From CAYXLI01 sp964464925 (GTDB taxonomy: Bacteria > Acidobacteriota > Terriglobia > Bryobacterales > Bryobacteraceae): a stretch of 36,445 bases of DNA. The translations under genes were made by a program, and so were the position numbers. Positions 8,008 to 15,756 of this stretch are shown piece after piece (within the stretch, counting starts at the first letter, position 1; each line of letters begins with the position of its first letter). The notes beneath the pieces were generated by a model. The model was given only the letters and a program-made list of their open reading frames with translations. It was not told where the DNA came from and did no database searches. The stretch covers positions 1-36,445 of the forward strand of contig CAYXLI010000044.1 of NCBI GenBank assembly GCA_964464925.1. The letters are read 5' to 3'.

Positions 8008-9799
8008 GGGTCTGAGATGCAGCCACAGCCGGAATGCGGATCACGAACTCGGTGCCCTGCCCTGCCTGGCTTTGCACCGCGATGGTACCACCATGCGCTT
8101 CGATGATGCGCTTTGTCAAACTGAGGCCGAGCCCCGTTCCATGAATCTGGTCCGACAAAGCCTTCTTGCCTCGATAAAACGGATCGAAAATATGGGCGAC
8201 TTCGTCGGCAGGAATTCCTTCGCCGCGATCGGCGATGCGAACCTGAATTGCCGGCGCGTCCGGGCCGCCGGTTGCGGAAACGAAAATACCGATCCAGCCG
8301 CCGCTGCTTCCATACTTCGCGGCGTTGCTGAGAATATTCTGGAACGCGTGTTTCAAAGTTGTGGCGTCGCCAAGCACCTGAGGCAGGTCATCGGGAATAT
8401 GTTTTTCCAGCTCGCAATGGCTGTCCTGCAGAACGCGTCGATCCGAGTGGATGGCGGAATCGATCACCGAGTCGATCGAGACTTCTTCCTTTGCACCGAT
8501 CACGCGACCGAGTTTCGCATTTGAAAAGCGAAGCACCTGCTCCACCATGCCGGTCAGCTTCTCGCTCTCATCCTCGATCAACGCGCCATAGCGCCGGACC
8601 CGGTCCGGATCCGTAGAGACACGGCCCTGCAGATTGTGTCCGGCGGTGCGCATTACGCTGAGAGGCGTACGCAGTTCATGAGACACGCTGGCGACGAACT
8701 CCATCTGTAATTCCGCCAGCCGCTGCGAACGCCGGGTGGAGCGCAGCAGAGATGCTCCCGCGCCGATCATGAGCAGAAGAATCGCCGAGCTGATGATCAG
8801 GTTCCCTTTGCGCGTGCGAGCAACCAGAACCTCCAGCGATCCGGCATTGTGGCGTGCAAACATCTCCCAGCGTCCGTGTTCGGCACCGGCATTCTCGTCA
8901 CGCCGTCGTGCTCCCCGCCACATTCCCGGGCCAGAGCCAGGACCGCCGGGGCCCGGCCCCGGACCGGGTCCCATGCCTTCCCGCGGAGGACCCATCGGAC
9001 GGCGCAAGCCGCCCAAACGCCGGAACACAAAATCGGGCCGCAGGCTGAACATCGCCACAGAAGCGTCCGCGTTTCTTCCGAGATCACCGAGACGCTTGTC
9101 CGATGCGTAAATCACCGCGGGTGTCTGAGAGCGGCTGACCACCTGAACCTGATAGGAATCTGTGCCGAGATGCCGCCGCACCAATTCCGGCATCATCTCC
9201 TTCTCTACGTAATCCAGGTTCACTTCGATCAATAGCCATTCCACTTCCCGGAACGATTGTGGACGAACGTTGGGCTTCCCAAAAAAAGGAACATCAATCA
9301 AGGAGGGATAATCCTCCGTCACAAAGCCGCCAAAGCGATGCTCCCCAGTCAACTTACTGAGAAGCCGCTCGCGAATCGGGTTCCAAGCCGCAGGCCATGG
9401 AATCGGCTGAAACGCTCCACCGTCGGCGTCCAGCTTCTTGAGCTTGATGTCCGATCCTTTCGGGACAGCCAAGAAGATGGTGCTGAACAGCTTGCCCCGG
9501 GCATGAGTGCTCTTCCAATTGGCGTAGCGCGCGGCGAACTCCCGCTCGCGGCCGGCATCGTCGCGAAGAACCTCATCCGGCAACAGAGCCGTGGAGGCAG
9601 AAGTAATCTCGTAATCGAAGTCGCGGCTCAGGTGATTGAGGCTGGTTTGGAGCGAATTCCGCAGCCGATCATGCTCGGCTTGGCTGACCTCGCCCAGCCA
9701 CCGGTATTGCAAAGCACCGAGAGTAGCCGCAAGTGCAACCAGGGCCCCGACAAAGAGCCAGGCCTGCAGCGTCCGGCGGCGCTTATTCTCCACATTCAT
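7982..9799 (-). CDS. Membrane sensor histidine kinase with periplasmic domain (605 aa)
   Basis: Layout: first membrane helix at about residues 14-31, a periplasmic sensor region at about 32-330, second membrane helix at about 334-352, then a HisKA domain with H374 in SVSHELRTPLS, and an HATPase domain with N-box QNILSNAAKY (487-496), G1 DRGEGIP (524-530) and G2 GTGLGLS (554-560). No clear HAMP domain lies between the second helix and the H-box. The sensor part contains a Gly-Pro run at about residues 277-292, just before an Arg/Asp-rich patch. The gene heads a minus-strand cluster with its overlapping response regulator and the LTxxQ gene, and faces the protease gene at 9902 across a 102-base gap. 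The signal is unknown; envelope stress is suggested only by the LTxxQ neighbour. Confidence 0.93.
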   Translation of the reverse strand: MNVENKRRRTLQAWLFVGALVALAATLGALQYRWLGEVSQAEHDRLRNSLQTSLNHLSRDFDYEITSASTALLPDEVLRDDAGREREFAARYANWKSTHARGKLFSTIFLAVPKGSDIKLKKLDADGGAFQPIPWPAAWNPIRERLLSKLTGEHRFGGFVTEDYPSLIDVPFFGKPNVRPQSFREVEWLLIEVNLDYVEKEMMPELVRRHLGTDSYQVQVVSRSQTPAVIYASDKRLGDLGRNADASVAMFSLRPDFVFRRLGGLRRPMGPPREGMGPGPGPGPGGPGSGPGMWRGARRRDENAGAEHGRWEMFARHNAGSLEVLVARTRKGNLIISSAILLLMIGAGASLLRSTRRSQRLAELQMEFVASVSHELRTPLSVMRTAGHNLQGRVSTDPDRVRRYGALIEDESEKLTGMVEQVLRFSNAKLGRVIGAKEEVSIDSVIDSAIHSDRRVLQDSHCELEKHIPDDLPQVLGDATTLKHAFQNILSNAAKYGSSGGWIGIFVSATGGPDAPAIQVRIADRGEGIPADEVAHIFDPFYRGKKALSDQIHGTGLGLSLTKRIIEAHGGTIAVQSQAGQGTEFVIRIPAVAASQTHEFAHSND

Positions 9800-9901
9800 A
9801 GATTACCGCGCCCCTCTCTGCCGCAATCCGATAAGTTTTGTAAAGACCATTTTTTACATACCTTAAGAATCCTTCCGGACCCGGGACGCATAGTTCCGGA
9901 T

Positions 9902-12292
9902 ATGCAGCCGCAATCTCCTCGCTTCGCACTTCTGTGGATCTTTGCTGGAACGCTCTTGGCCGAACGGGTCCCGAACCGGTACATCGTGGAACTGACCACA
10001 CCTTCGGTGGCAGAGCAGGTCCAGCAAACGAAGCAAAAGGTCCGTAGTATCCAGGCCGAGTCGCATCGCGCGCGTATCCAGGCGGAACACGCCAGCCTGC
10101 GCGCCCAAATCGAAAGTGGCAACGCCAAGGTGCTGGACACGGTGGAGACAGTGACGAATGCCCTGTTCGTGGAGACAACCGACCCGAGCGCGCTGGGAGC
10201 CTTGCCGAACGTGAAGCGCGTGGTACCGGTCAGGATGATGCACATGCTGCTGGACCGGGCCGTGCTTCTACACAAAGTGGCAGACGCGTGGAACCAGATC
10301 GGCGGGACAGATAACGCGGGCGCCGGCTCAAAGATCGCGATCATCGATACCGGAATCGATGTGTCGCATCCGGGATTTCAGGACTCCTCATTGACTCTTC
10401 CGGACGGTTTCCCGAAGGTGAACGCCGCCACCGACACCTCGTTCACGAACAACAAGGTAATCGTGGCGCGAAGTTACGTGCAGTTGCTGCCGAATCGCGA
10501 TCCGGATTCTTCTGCGAGAGACCGTGTGGGACATGGGACCGCGCTCGCCATGACTGCGGCCGGAGTTCGCAACGCTGGCCCATTGGCGACAATCACGGGC
10601 GTAGCACCGAAGGCATATCTGGGCAGCTACAAAGTGTTCGGCACGCCCGGCTACAACGACAACGCCTCCGACGATGCAATTCTCAAAGCGATAGACGACG
10701 CGGTTGCCGACGGTATGGATGTCATCAGCCTGAGCCTCGGCGATCCTCTGGCACCGAGGTTAAGCGACGACGTGGACGCACAGGCCGTAGAACGCGCAAC
10801 AAAGGCCGGTGTGATTGTGGTGGTGGCAGCCGGCAACGCCGGTCCAGACCTGAACACGATCGCGTCACCCGGTACGGCACCTTCGGCCATCACCGTGGGT
10901 GCCGTGAGCAATGACCGGACGTTCGCTTCTACCGCAGAGCTGCAAGGCTTGGCACCCTTCATCGCCTATGACGGAAACGGGCCAACCCCGCCCGCGGCGA
11001 TCACCGGCACAATTGTGGACGTCGGCACGATAGACACCAATGGATTGGCATGCGGAACGCTGCCGTCCAACAGCTTGAGCAACAAGATCGCCCTGATTCT
11101 GCGCGGCACATGCACATTCGAAACGAAGCTGAATAACGCGCAGCGCGCGGGCGCAACTGCCGCGCTGCTGTATGCCGCGGCTTCTTCTCCCGACCCGATC
11201 TATATGGATGTCGGCGCGGCTACGCTGCCCGCGCAGATGATCAGCTTCGATAGTGGAACGGCCATCAAGAACAGTTTGGGGCAATCCGCCACGGCGACCC
11301 TGCAGTTCACACTGCACCCCGTTCCGCTGAACGGAAACCGCCTGACCGATTTTTCGGCTGCCGGGCCGAACGTGGACGGCGGCATTAAACCTGACCTGGC
11401 CGCGGTGGGCGAGAACATTTATGTGGCAACGCAAACGGCGGATCCGAACGGCGATATGTATAACTCTAGCGGCTACGTGCTGGTGGACGGCACCAGCTTT
11501 TCGACACCGCTGGTTGCCGGCGCGGCGGCGCTACTGAAAGCCGCACGTCCGGGCCTGACGGTAGACCAATACCGTTCGATGCTCATCAACAGCGCGGCCG
11601 CGTTGCAGGCGCACACCGGCGGCGCGGCGACGATCCAGCAGTCAGGAACAGGCTCGTTGGATATGAGTGCGGCACTGCGGGCAAATGCCTCCGTAACGCC
11701 GGTTTCATTGAGCTTCGGCTCGGGCGGAGGCGATGCGCAAGCGAATGCCACGCTCACGCTGACGAATACCGGGTCCACCGACGACACATTCACTCTGACG
11801 CCGGTTGCGAGCAAGGGAGGGGTAACTCCTGCACTGGGAATGCCGCAAGTGAAGCTTGCTGCCGGCGCTTCCGCAACGGTGCCGGTTGCATGGTCTGCAA
11901 GCGGAATGACCGCGGGAACGTATGAAGGAGTTATTACCATCTCATCCGCATCCACGGGTGGGCAACAGAACGTGCCTTACTGGTACGCAGCTACGGGCGG
12001 GGCGGCAAATGTCGTCCTGCTGGACGGCATCACCAGTGCAAGGCGCGGATCTATTCAAAAAGACGCATTGCTGATCCGCGTCACAGACCAGAGCGGCGTG
12101 ACGCTGGCTGATTTTCAACCTGCCGTCACGGTGGTGTCGGGAGGCGGCACGGTTACCGGCCTTCATTCGCACGATAGCGATGTTCCGGGCCTGATCGGAG
12201 TGGACGTTCAACTCGGGTTGATTTCAGGATCGAACGTATTCCAAATCGATGCAGGATCCGCTTCGATCCGAGTCGCCATCACTGGGCGATAA
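9902..12292 (+). CDS. Exported subtilisin-family serine protease with PA domain (796 aa)
   Basis: A secreted S8 peptidase. ATG 9902 is chosen because it opens a signal peptide (ending near LLAERV); the upstream open frame is antisense to the kinase gene. An N-terminal prodomain covers about residues 22-125. The catalytic triad is D149 (IAIIDTGID), H211 (RVGHGTALA) and S532 (VDGTSFSTPLVAGAAAL), with oxyanion N312 in AAGNAG. A protease-associated (PA) insert lies between His and Ser at about 340-470, containing KIALILRGTC. After the catalytic domain come about 240 residues of beta-rich, Thr/Ser/Gly-rich sequence. The first part (about 597-690) resembles an Fn3-like domain of the type found in C5a-peptidase relatives. 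No clear Shine-Dalgarno is present. The c-heme/TIGR03437 gene follows 28 bases later. The substrate is unknown; extracellular protein breakdown is likely. Confidence 0.92.
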   Translation: MQPQSPRFALLWIFAGTLLAERVPNRYIVELTTPSVAEQVQQTKQKVRSIQAESHRARIQAEHASLRAQIESGNAKVLDTVETVTNALFVETTDPSALGALPNVKRVVPVRMMHMLLDRAVLLHKVADAWNQIGGTDNAGAGSKIAIIDTGIDVSHPGFQDSSLTLPDGFPKVNAATDTSFTNNKVIVARSYVQLLPNRDPDSSARDRVGHGTALAMTAAGVRNAGPLATITGVAPKAYLGSYKVFGTPGYNDNASDDAILKAIDDAVADGMDVISLSLGDPLAPRLSDDVDAQAVERATKAGVIVVVAAGNAGPDLNTIASPGTAPSAITVGAVSNDRTFASTAELQGLAPFIAYDGNGPTPPAAITGTIVDVGTIDTNGLACGTLPSNSLSNKIALILRGTCTFETKLNNAQRAGATAALLYAAASSPDPIYMDVGAATLPAQMISFDSGTAIKNSLGQSATATLQFTLHPVPLNGNRLTDFSAAGPNVDGGIKPDLAAVGENIYVATQTADPNGDMYNSSGYVLVDGTSFSTPLVAGAAALLKAARPGLTVDQYRSMLINSAAALQAHTGGAATIQQSGTGSLDMSAALRANASVTPVSLSFGSGGGDAQANATLTLTNTGSTDDTFTLTPVASKGGVTPALGMPQVKLAAGASATVPVAWSASGMTAGTYEGVITISSASTGGQQNVPYWYAATGGAANVVLLDGITSARRGSIQKDALLIRVTDQSGVTLADFQPAVTVVSGGGTVTGLHSHDSDVPGLIGVDVQLGLISGSNVFQIDAGSASIRVAITGR

Positions 12293-12320
12293 AACAATTC
12301 AAAAAAAGAAAGAGTAATGG

Positions 12321-13652
12321 ATGACTCGAAATAACAGAATCATCGCGATTGCGGGACTGTCTCTCTTTGCAGCACTTCCGCTTTTTGTACACGCGGATGT
12401 AACAGGGGCCGATCCTCGACTAACCAACGCGCCCGGCGAAAGCAATTGCACGGCGTGCCATTCCGGTACGTCCGTAAACGGCGGCTCCGGATGGGTGAAA
12501 ATCCTCCTGCCGGGAGACGCGACTTACACGCCGGGCGTGAAACAAAGAGTTCAGGTACAGGTGGCCGATCCGGCCCAGCGGCGCTGGGGATTCGAGCTTT
12601 CCGCGCGAACTTCGGCCGGCGGTCAAGCTGGAGACCTGGCCGCGGTAGATTCCAACACGCAGGTCGAGTGCGCCAACGGGCGATCGAAGCCATGCAGCGC
12701 CTCCGCGCCGGTGCAATACATCACACACACGCTATCCGGCACGCGCCCCGGTACAAGCGGGCCGGTAACGTTCGAGTTCGACTGGACTCCGCCCTCAACG
12801 GACTCAGGCACGGTGACGATGTACGCCTCTGGAAACGCGGCGAACGGCAATAATTCCGATACCGGTGATCATATTTACACTACTTCCATCTCGCTCGGCG
12901 TGGCGCAGCAGACCTCAAACAAACCCTCCATCAACGCCGACGGAGGCGTAACGAATGGTGCGAGCTATCTTCCGGCGATCATGCAGGGAACCTGGGTCAC
13001 GATTAAAGGAACGAACCTTTCCTCTACAACTCGTTCCTGGGCTGGAGCAGACATCGTGAACGGCGATCTGCCGACTTCTCTGGACGGAGTCAGTGTGACG
13101 ATCAATGGAAAGGCCGCGTACGTGGAATACATCAGTCCCACGCAGGTCAACGTGCTTTCGCCAGCCGACGCTTCGACCGGCCAGGTGGAGGTGAAGGTGA
13201 CCTCGAATGGGCAGACGAGTGATCCGTACACTGCAACGCTGCAGGCGTTCTCGCCCGCGTTCTTTACCTTCGACGGCAAGTATCTGGCCGCCACTCATTC
13301 GGACAATTCGCTGCTCGGCAAGGCAGGGCTGTTCGCTTCGGCTCCAAATGCGACAACACCGGCCAAGCCCGGAGAAACGATCATCCTATACGCAACGGGC
13401 CTCGGGCCGACCAACCCATCGATCGCCGCGGGAACGCTCACCGCTCAGTTGGCGAGCCTGACCACCGCATATACGGTGACCATAGGCGGGCAGCAGGCCA
13501 ACGTCTCATTCGCCGGGCTGATTCCGTCCTTCGCGGGGCTCTATCAACTCAATGTGGTTGTGCCTGATGTGCCGGATGGCGACCAACCGGTGGTGATTCA
13601 GATTGGCGGTGCCGCGTCGCAGTCCGCTGCCAGCATTACGGTTCAGCGGTAG
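12321..13652 (+). CDS. Exported protein with one CxxCH heme motif and Solibacter C-terminal domain (443 aa)
   Basis: An N-terminal signal peptide (about residues 1-25, ending FVHA) leads into TGADPRLTNAPGESNCTACH, where C43-T-A-C46-H47 is a c-type heme attachment motif. The block around it (NAPGE-x-NC-x-x-CH) and the following beta-rich domain resemble the choice-of-anchor V / Reeler-like secreted proteins. From about residue 205 to the end is a TIGR03437 domain, recognisable from NGASYLPAIMQGTWVTIKG at its start and ATGLGP and PDGDQPVVIQIGG later. Only one heme site is seen, so electron transfer or a structural role is open. The gene is 28 bases from the protease gene and 44 bases before another exported heme-binding protein, so these three may be one operon. 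Confidence 0.8.
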   Translation: MTRNNRIIAIAGLSLFAALPLFVHADVTGADPRLTNAPGESNCTACHSGTSVNGGSGWVKILLPGDATYTPGVKQRVQVQVADPAQRRWGFELSARTSAGGQAGDLAAVDSNTQVECANGRSKPCSASAPVQYITHTLSGTRPGTSGPVTFEFDWTPPSTDSGTVTMYASGNAANGNNSDTGDHIYTTSISLGVAQQTSNKPSINADGGVTNGASYLPAIMQGTWVTIKGTNLSSTTRSWAGADIVNGDLPTSLDGVSVTINGKAAYVEYISPTQVNVLSPADASTGQVEVKVTSNGQTSDPYTATLQAFSPAFFTFDGKYLAATHSDNSLLGKAGLFASAPNATTPAKPGETIILYATGLGPTNPSIAAGTLTAQLASLTTAYTVTIGGQQANVSFAGLIPSFAGLYQLNVVVPDVPDGDQPVVIQIGGAASQSAASITVQR

Positions 13653-13696
13653 TAACTCCTGGCGCGCTCTCGTGTGTTTCCTGTTGTTGAGGACTT

Positions 13697-14176
13697 ATGA
13701 AAGTCTATTTTGCAGCACTGGCCATGGTACTTGCCGCATTGGCATGGAACGCAAGCCGCGATCACACGAATCCGCCGATCGTGCCCGAGCACCGCCTCGA
13801 GTCGAATCTGCGCGTACCGCCGGAGGTGGAAGGCATTTTGCGGAAAGCATGCGCGGACTGCCATACATACAGCACGGATTGGCCGTGGTACTCCAGGTTC
13901 CCTCCGGTATCGTGGGCTATGGAACGGGACGTAAACCGGGCTCGATCGGCTTTGAATCTCTCGGACTGGAGCGTGCACGCGGGCCGGAGAAAGGGTACGG
14001 CAATCGGAGCGCTGGTAGGCGCGTGCGAAGGCGTGAAGGATGGACGGATGCCTCCCGTCTCCTATCGCGCCCTGCATCCCGCAGCCCGGCTGACAGCCTC
14101 CGAAGTGAATATCTTCTGCGGTTGGACCGGTGAATCGGTGACAGAGATGCGAATGGTAGCGAGACTGCGAAGGTAG
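13697..14176 (+). CDS. Exported heme-binding domain protein (159 aa)
   Basis: A small exported protein of the Haem_bd family. The signal or anchor is at residues 1-17, followed by VPPEVEGILRKACADCH with the c-type heme motif C52-A-D-C55-H56. Family hallmarks follow directly: YSTDWPWYSRFPPVSW. GRMPPVSYRALHP further on has a Met that could be a distal heme ligand. A TTGAGGA just upstream of ATG 13697 is a reasonable ribosome-binding site. It follows the c-heme/TIGR03437 gene in the same direction and precedes the macrodomain gene by 18 bases. Relatives are often found near cytochrome or peroxidase genes. A role in periplasmic electron transfer or heme handling is plausible but unproven. Confidence 0.85.
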   Translation: MKVYFAALAMVLAALAWNASRDHTNPPIVPEHRLESNLRVPPEVEGILRKACADCHTYSTDWPWYSRFPPVSWAMERDVNRARSALNLSDWSVHAGRRKGTAIGALVGACEGVKDGRMPPVSYRALHPAARLTASEVNIFCGWTGESVTEMRMVARLRR

Positions 14177-14194
14177 CACGCTATCCTCATAGAT

Positions 14195-14755
14195 ATGGAG
14201 TGGCGAGGCCAGAATGGAAAGGTTCTCCGGCTCCTTACCGGCGACATCACGACGGTGAGTGCGGACGCGATTGTGAACGCGGCGAATTCAGCGTTGCGGG
14301 GCGGCGGCGGAGTAGATGGAGCGATCCACCGGGCAGGCGGCCCGGAATTGATGAAAGAGTTGGACCGGATCAGGGCGGAGATCGGGAACTGCCCGCCCGG
14401 AGGCGCAGTGGTCACGACGGCGGGACAACTGCCGGCAAAATATGTGTTTCATGCGGTGGGGCCGATTTATCAGGGCGGCAGGCATGGTGAAGCGGAGACG
14501 CTTGCTTCCTGCTACCGCACCTGCCTGAAACTGGCGGAAGAGAGAAAACTGGAGTCGATCAGCTTTCCCTCTATCAGCACAGGCGTGTACCAATATCCGA
14601 TGAGCGAGGCATCGAAGATCGCGATCCGCGAGGTTGGAACGCACCTCACTCGAGAAGGCACATCCATACGAACGGTGATCCTGGTGCTCTATGACGAGCA
14701 AGCATACCGGCTGTATGCGCAAACGCTGGCGGATATGAACGCCAGCCGCGTCTAA
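14195..14755 (+). CDS. Macrodomain protein, ADP-ribose binding (186 aa)
   Basis: A stand-alone macrodomain of the YmdB / O-acetyl-ADP-ribose deacetylase type. Signature elements: LLTGDITTVSADAIVNAAN (about residues 13-31), then GGGGVDGAIHRAGG forming the ADP-ribose loop, then KYVFHAVGPIYQ, and the second loop FPSISTGVYQYP. These domains remove or bind ADP-ribose, or hydrolyse O-acetyl-ADP-ribose made by sirtuins; they are cytoplasmic. The conserved Asn in NAAN and Asp in GVDGAI are the residues used for catalysis in relatives. Its TAA stop overlaps the TAG stop of the opposing AIM24 gene in the shared CTAA at 14752-14755. The context gives no clue to its target. Confidence 0.93.
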   Translation: MEWRGQNGKVLRLLTGDITTVSADAIVNAANSALRGGGGVDGAIHRAGGPELMKELDRIRAEIGNCPPGGAVVTTAGQLPAKYVFHAVGPIYQGGRHGEAETLASCYRTCLKLAEERKLESISFPSISTGVYQYPMSEASKIAIREVGTHLTREGTSIRTVILVLYDEQAYRLYAQTLADMNASRV

Positions 14756-15624
14756 TCGTCGCTCCCGAAAATATTTGTAATGGCTTCGAGCCCGATGCGC
14801 TGATCGCCGCCTGTCTTTGTGCCCAAGGGAGGAGCGATCTCACGGCGCATCTTCTCGAGAGTCATGCTCTGGATGATCACGCGGCCCGGACCAGTCAGCG
14901 TCGCGAGGAACAAACCTTCCCCGCCGAAGATTGCGGTCTTGATTCCGCCGACCATCTGAATGTCATAGGAGACGCCTTCGTCAAAGCCGACGATGGAACC
15001 GGTGTCCACCTGCAGCATCTCTCCGGGACCGAGGTTGAATTCGACATGGTCACCTCCGGCGTGGATAAAAACGGTTCCGGGGCCGGTGAGTTTCTCGAGA
15101 ATAAAGCCTTCGCCGCCGAAGAACCCGACTCCGAGCTTCTTCACCAAAGCGATGTTGAGCTGTACGGTCGTCTGTGCGGCGATGAAGCTATCCCTCTGCA
15201 CGTTGATGCTTTGGCCCGCCGCCAGTTCGAACGCCTGCAGTTTGCCGGGATAGGTGCCGGCGAAACCGACTTCGCCGTCCGAGTACGCCTTGAAGTAAGT
15301 CATGAAGAGCGATTCGCCCATCAGCTTTCGCTTGATGGCGCCCCAGATCTTTTCGCCCAGTGAATCGCCCGTCATGCGCGTGTCCCACTGCACGTTGGGC
15401 GTCTTGTAAACCATTTTGCCCGCTTCTGCGTAGACTTCCTGGCCGGGCTTCAGGCGAAGCCGGGCTACCTGCAGGTTGTCTCCCTGGATTGTGTATTCCA
15501 GCTTTTCCGGAACCATAGATGGTGCGGCTCCGGCTGTACCCGGAGCGCCCATCTGTTGTCCACAATTGGGACAAAAGCGCGCGTCATCCCCCAGTTTCGA
15601 TCCGCAGTTCGTACAAAAGACCAT
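14752..15624 (-). CDS. AIM24 family (TIGR00266) protein with N-terminal zinc ribbon (290 aa)
   Basis: The first 25 residues form a zinc ribbon: C4-x-x-C7 and C18-x-x-C21 (FCTNCG and FCPNCG). After a short Gly/Pro linker comes an AIM24/TIGR00266 domain from about residue 42 to 275, with repeated Gly-rich beta segments such as GVGFFGGEGFILEKLTGPG and TAIFGGEGLFLATLTGPG. The repeated GGEG-LTGPG blocks are typical of this double beta-helix family, whose biochemical role is not established in bacteria. A good Shine-Dalgarno (AAAAGGA) sits upstream of ATG 15624. It is transcribed away from the large metalloprotease-like gene and overlaps the macrodomain stop codon. No TM or signal peptide is seen. 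Confidence 0.88.
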   Translation of the reverse strand: MVFCTNCGSKLGDDARFCPNCGQQMGAPGTAGAAPSMVPEKLEYTIQGDNLQVARLRLKPGQEVYAEAGKMVYKTPNVQWDTRMTGDSLGEKIWGAIKRKLMGESLFMTYFKAYSDGEVGFAGTYPGKLQAFELAAGQSINVQRDSFIAAQTTVQLNIALVKKLGVGFFGGEGFILEKLTGPGTVFIHAGGDHVEFNLGPGEMLQVDTGSIVGFDEGVSYDIQMVGGIKTAIFGGEGLFLATLTGPGRVIIQSMTLEKMRREIAPPLGTKTGGDQRIGLEAITNIFGSDD

Positions 15625-15756
15625 AGATATGTTTTCCTTTTAACCACTAGGATAGAAAACGACATACCGGCTGTGAAAGTTCCGCGAATCCGCGGGTGGC
15701 GATGCCTCGCGCTAGTCTGGACATATCCGTGCAAGGTTGAAGCACTTAGCGTACGC

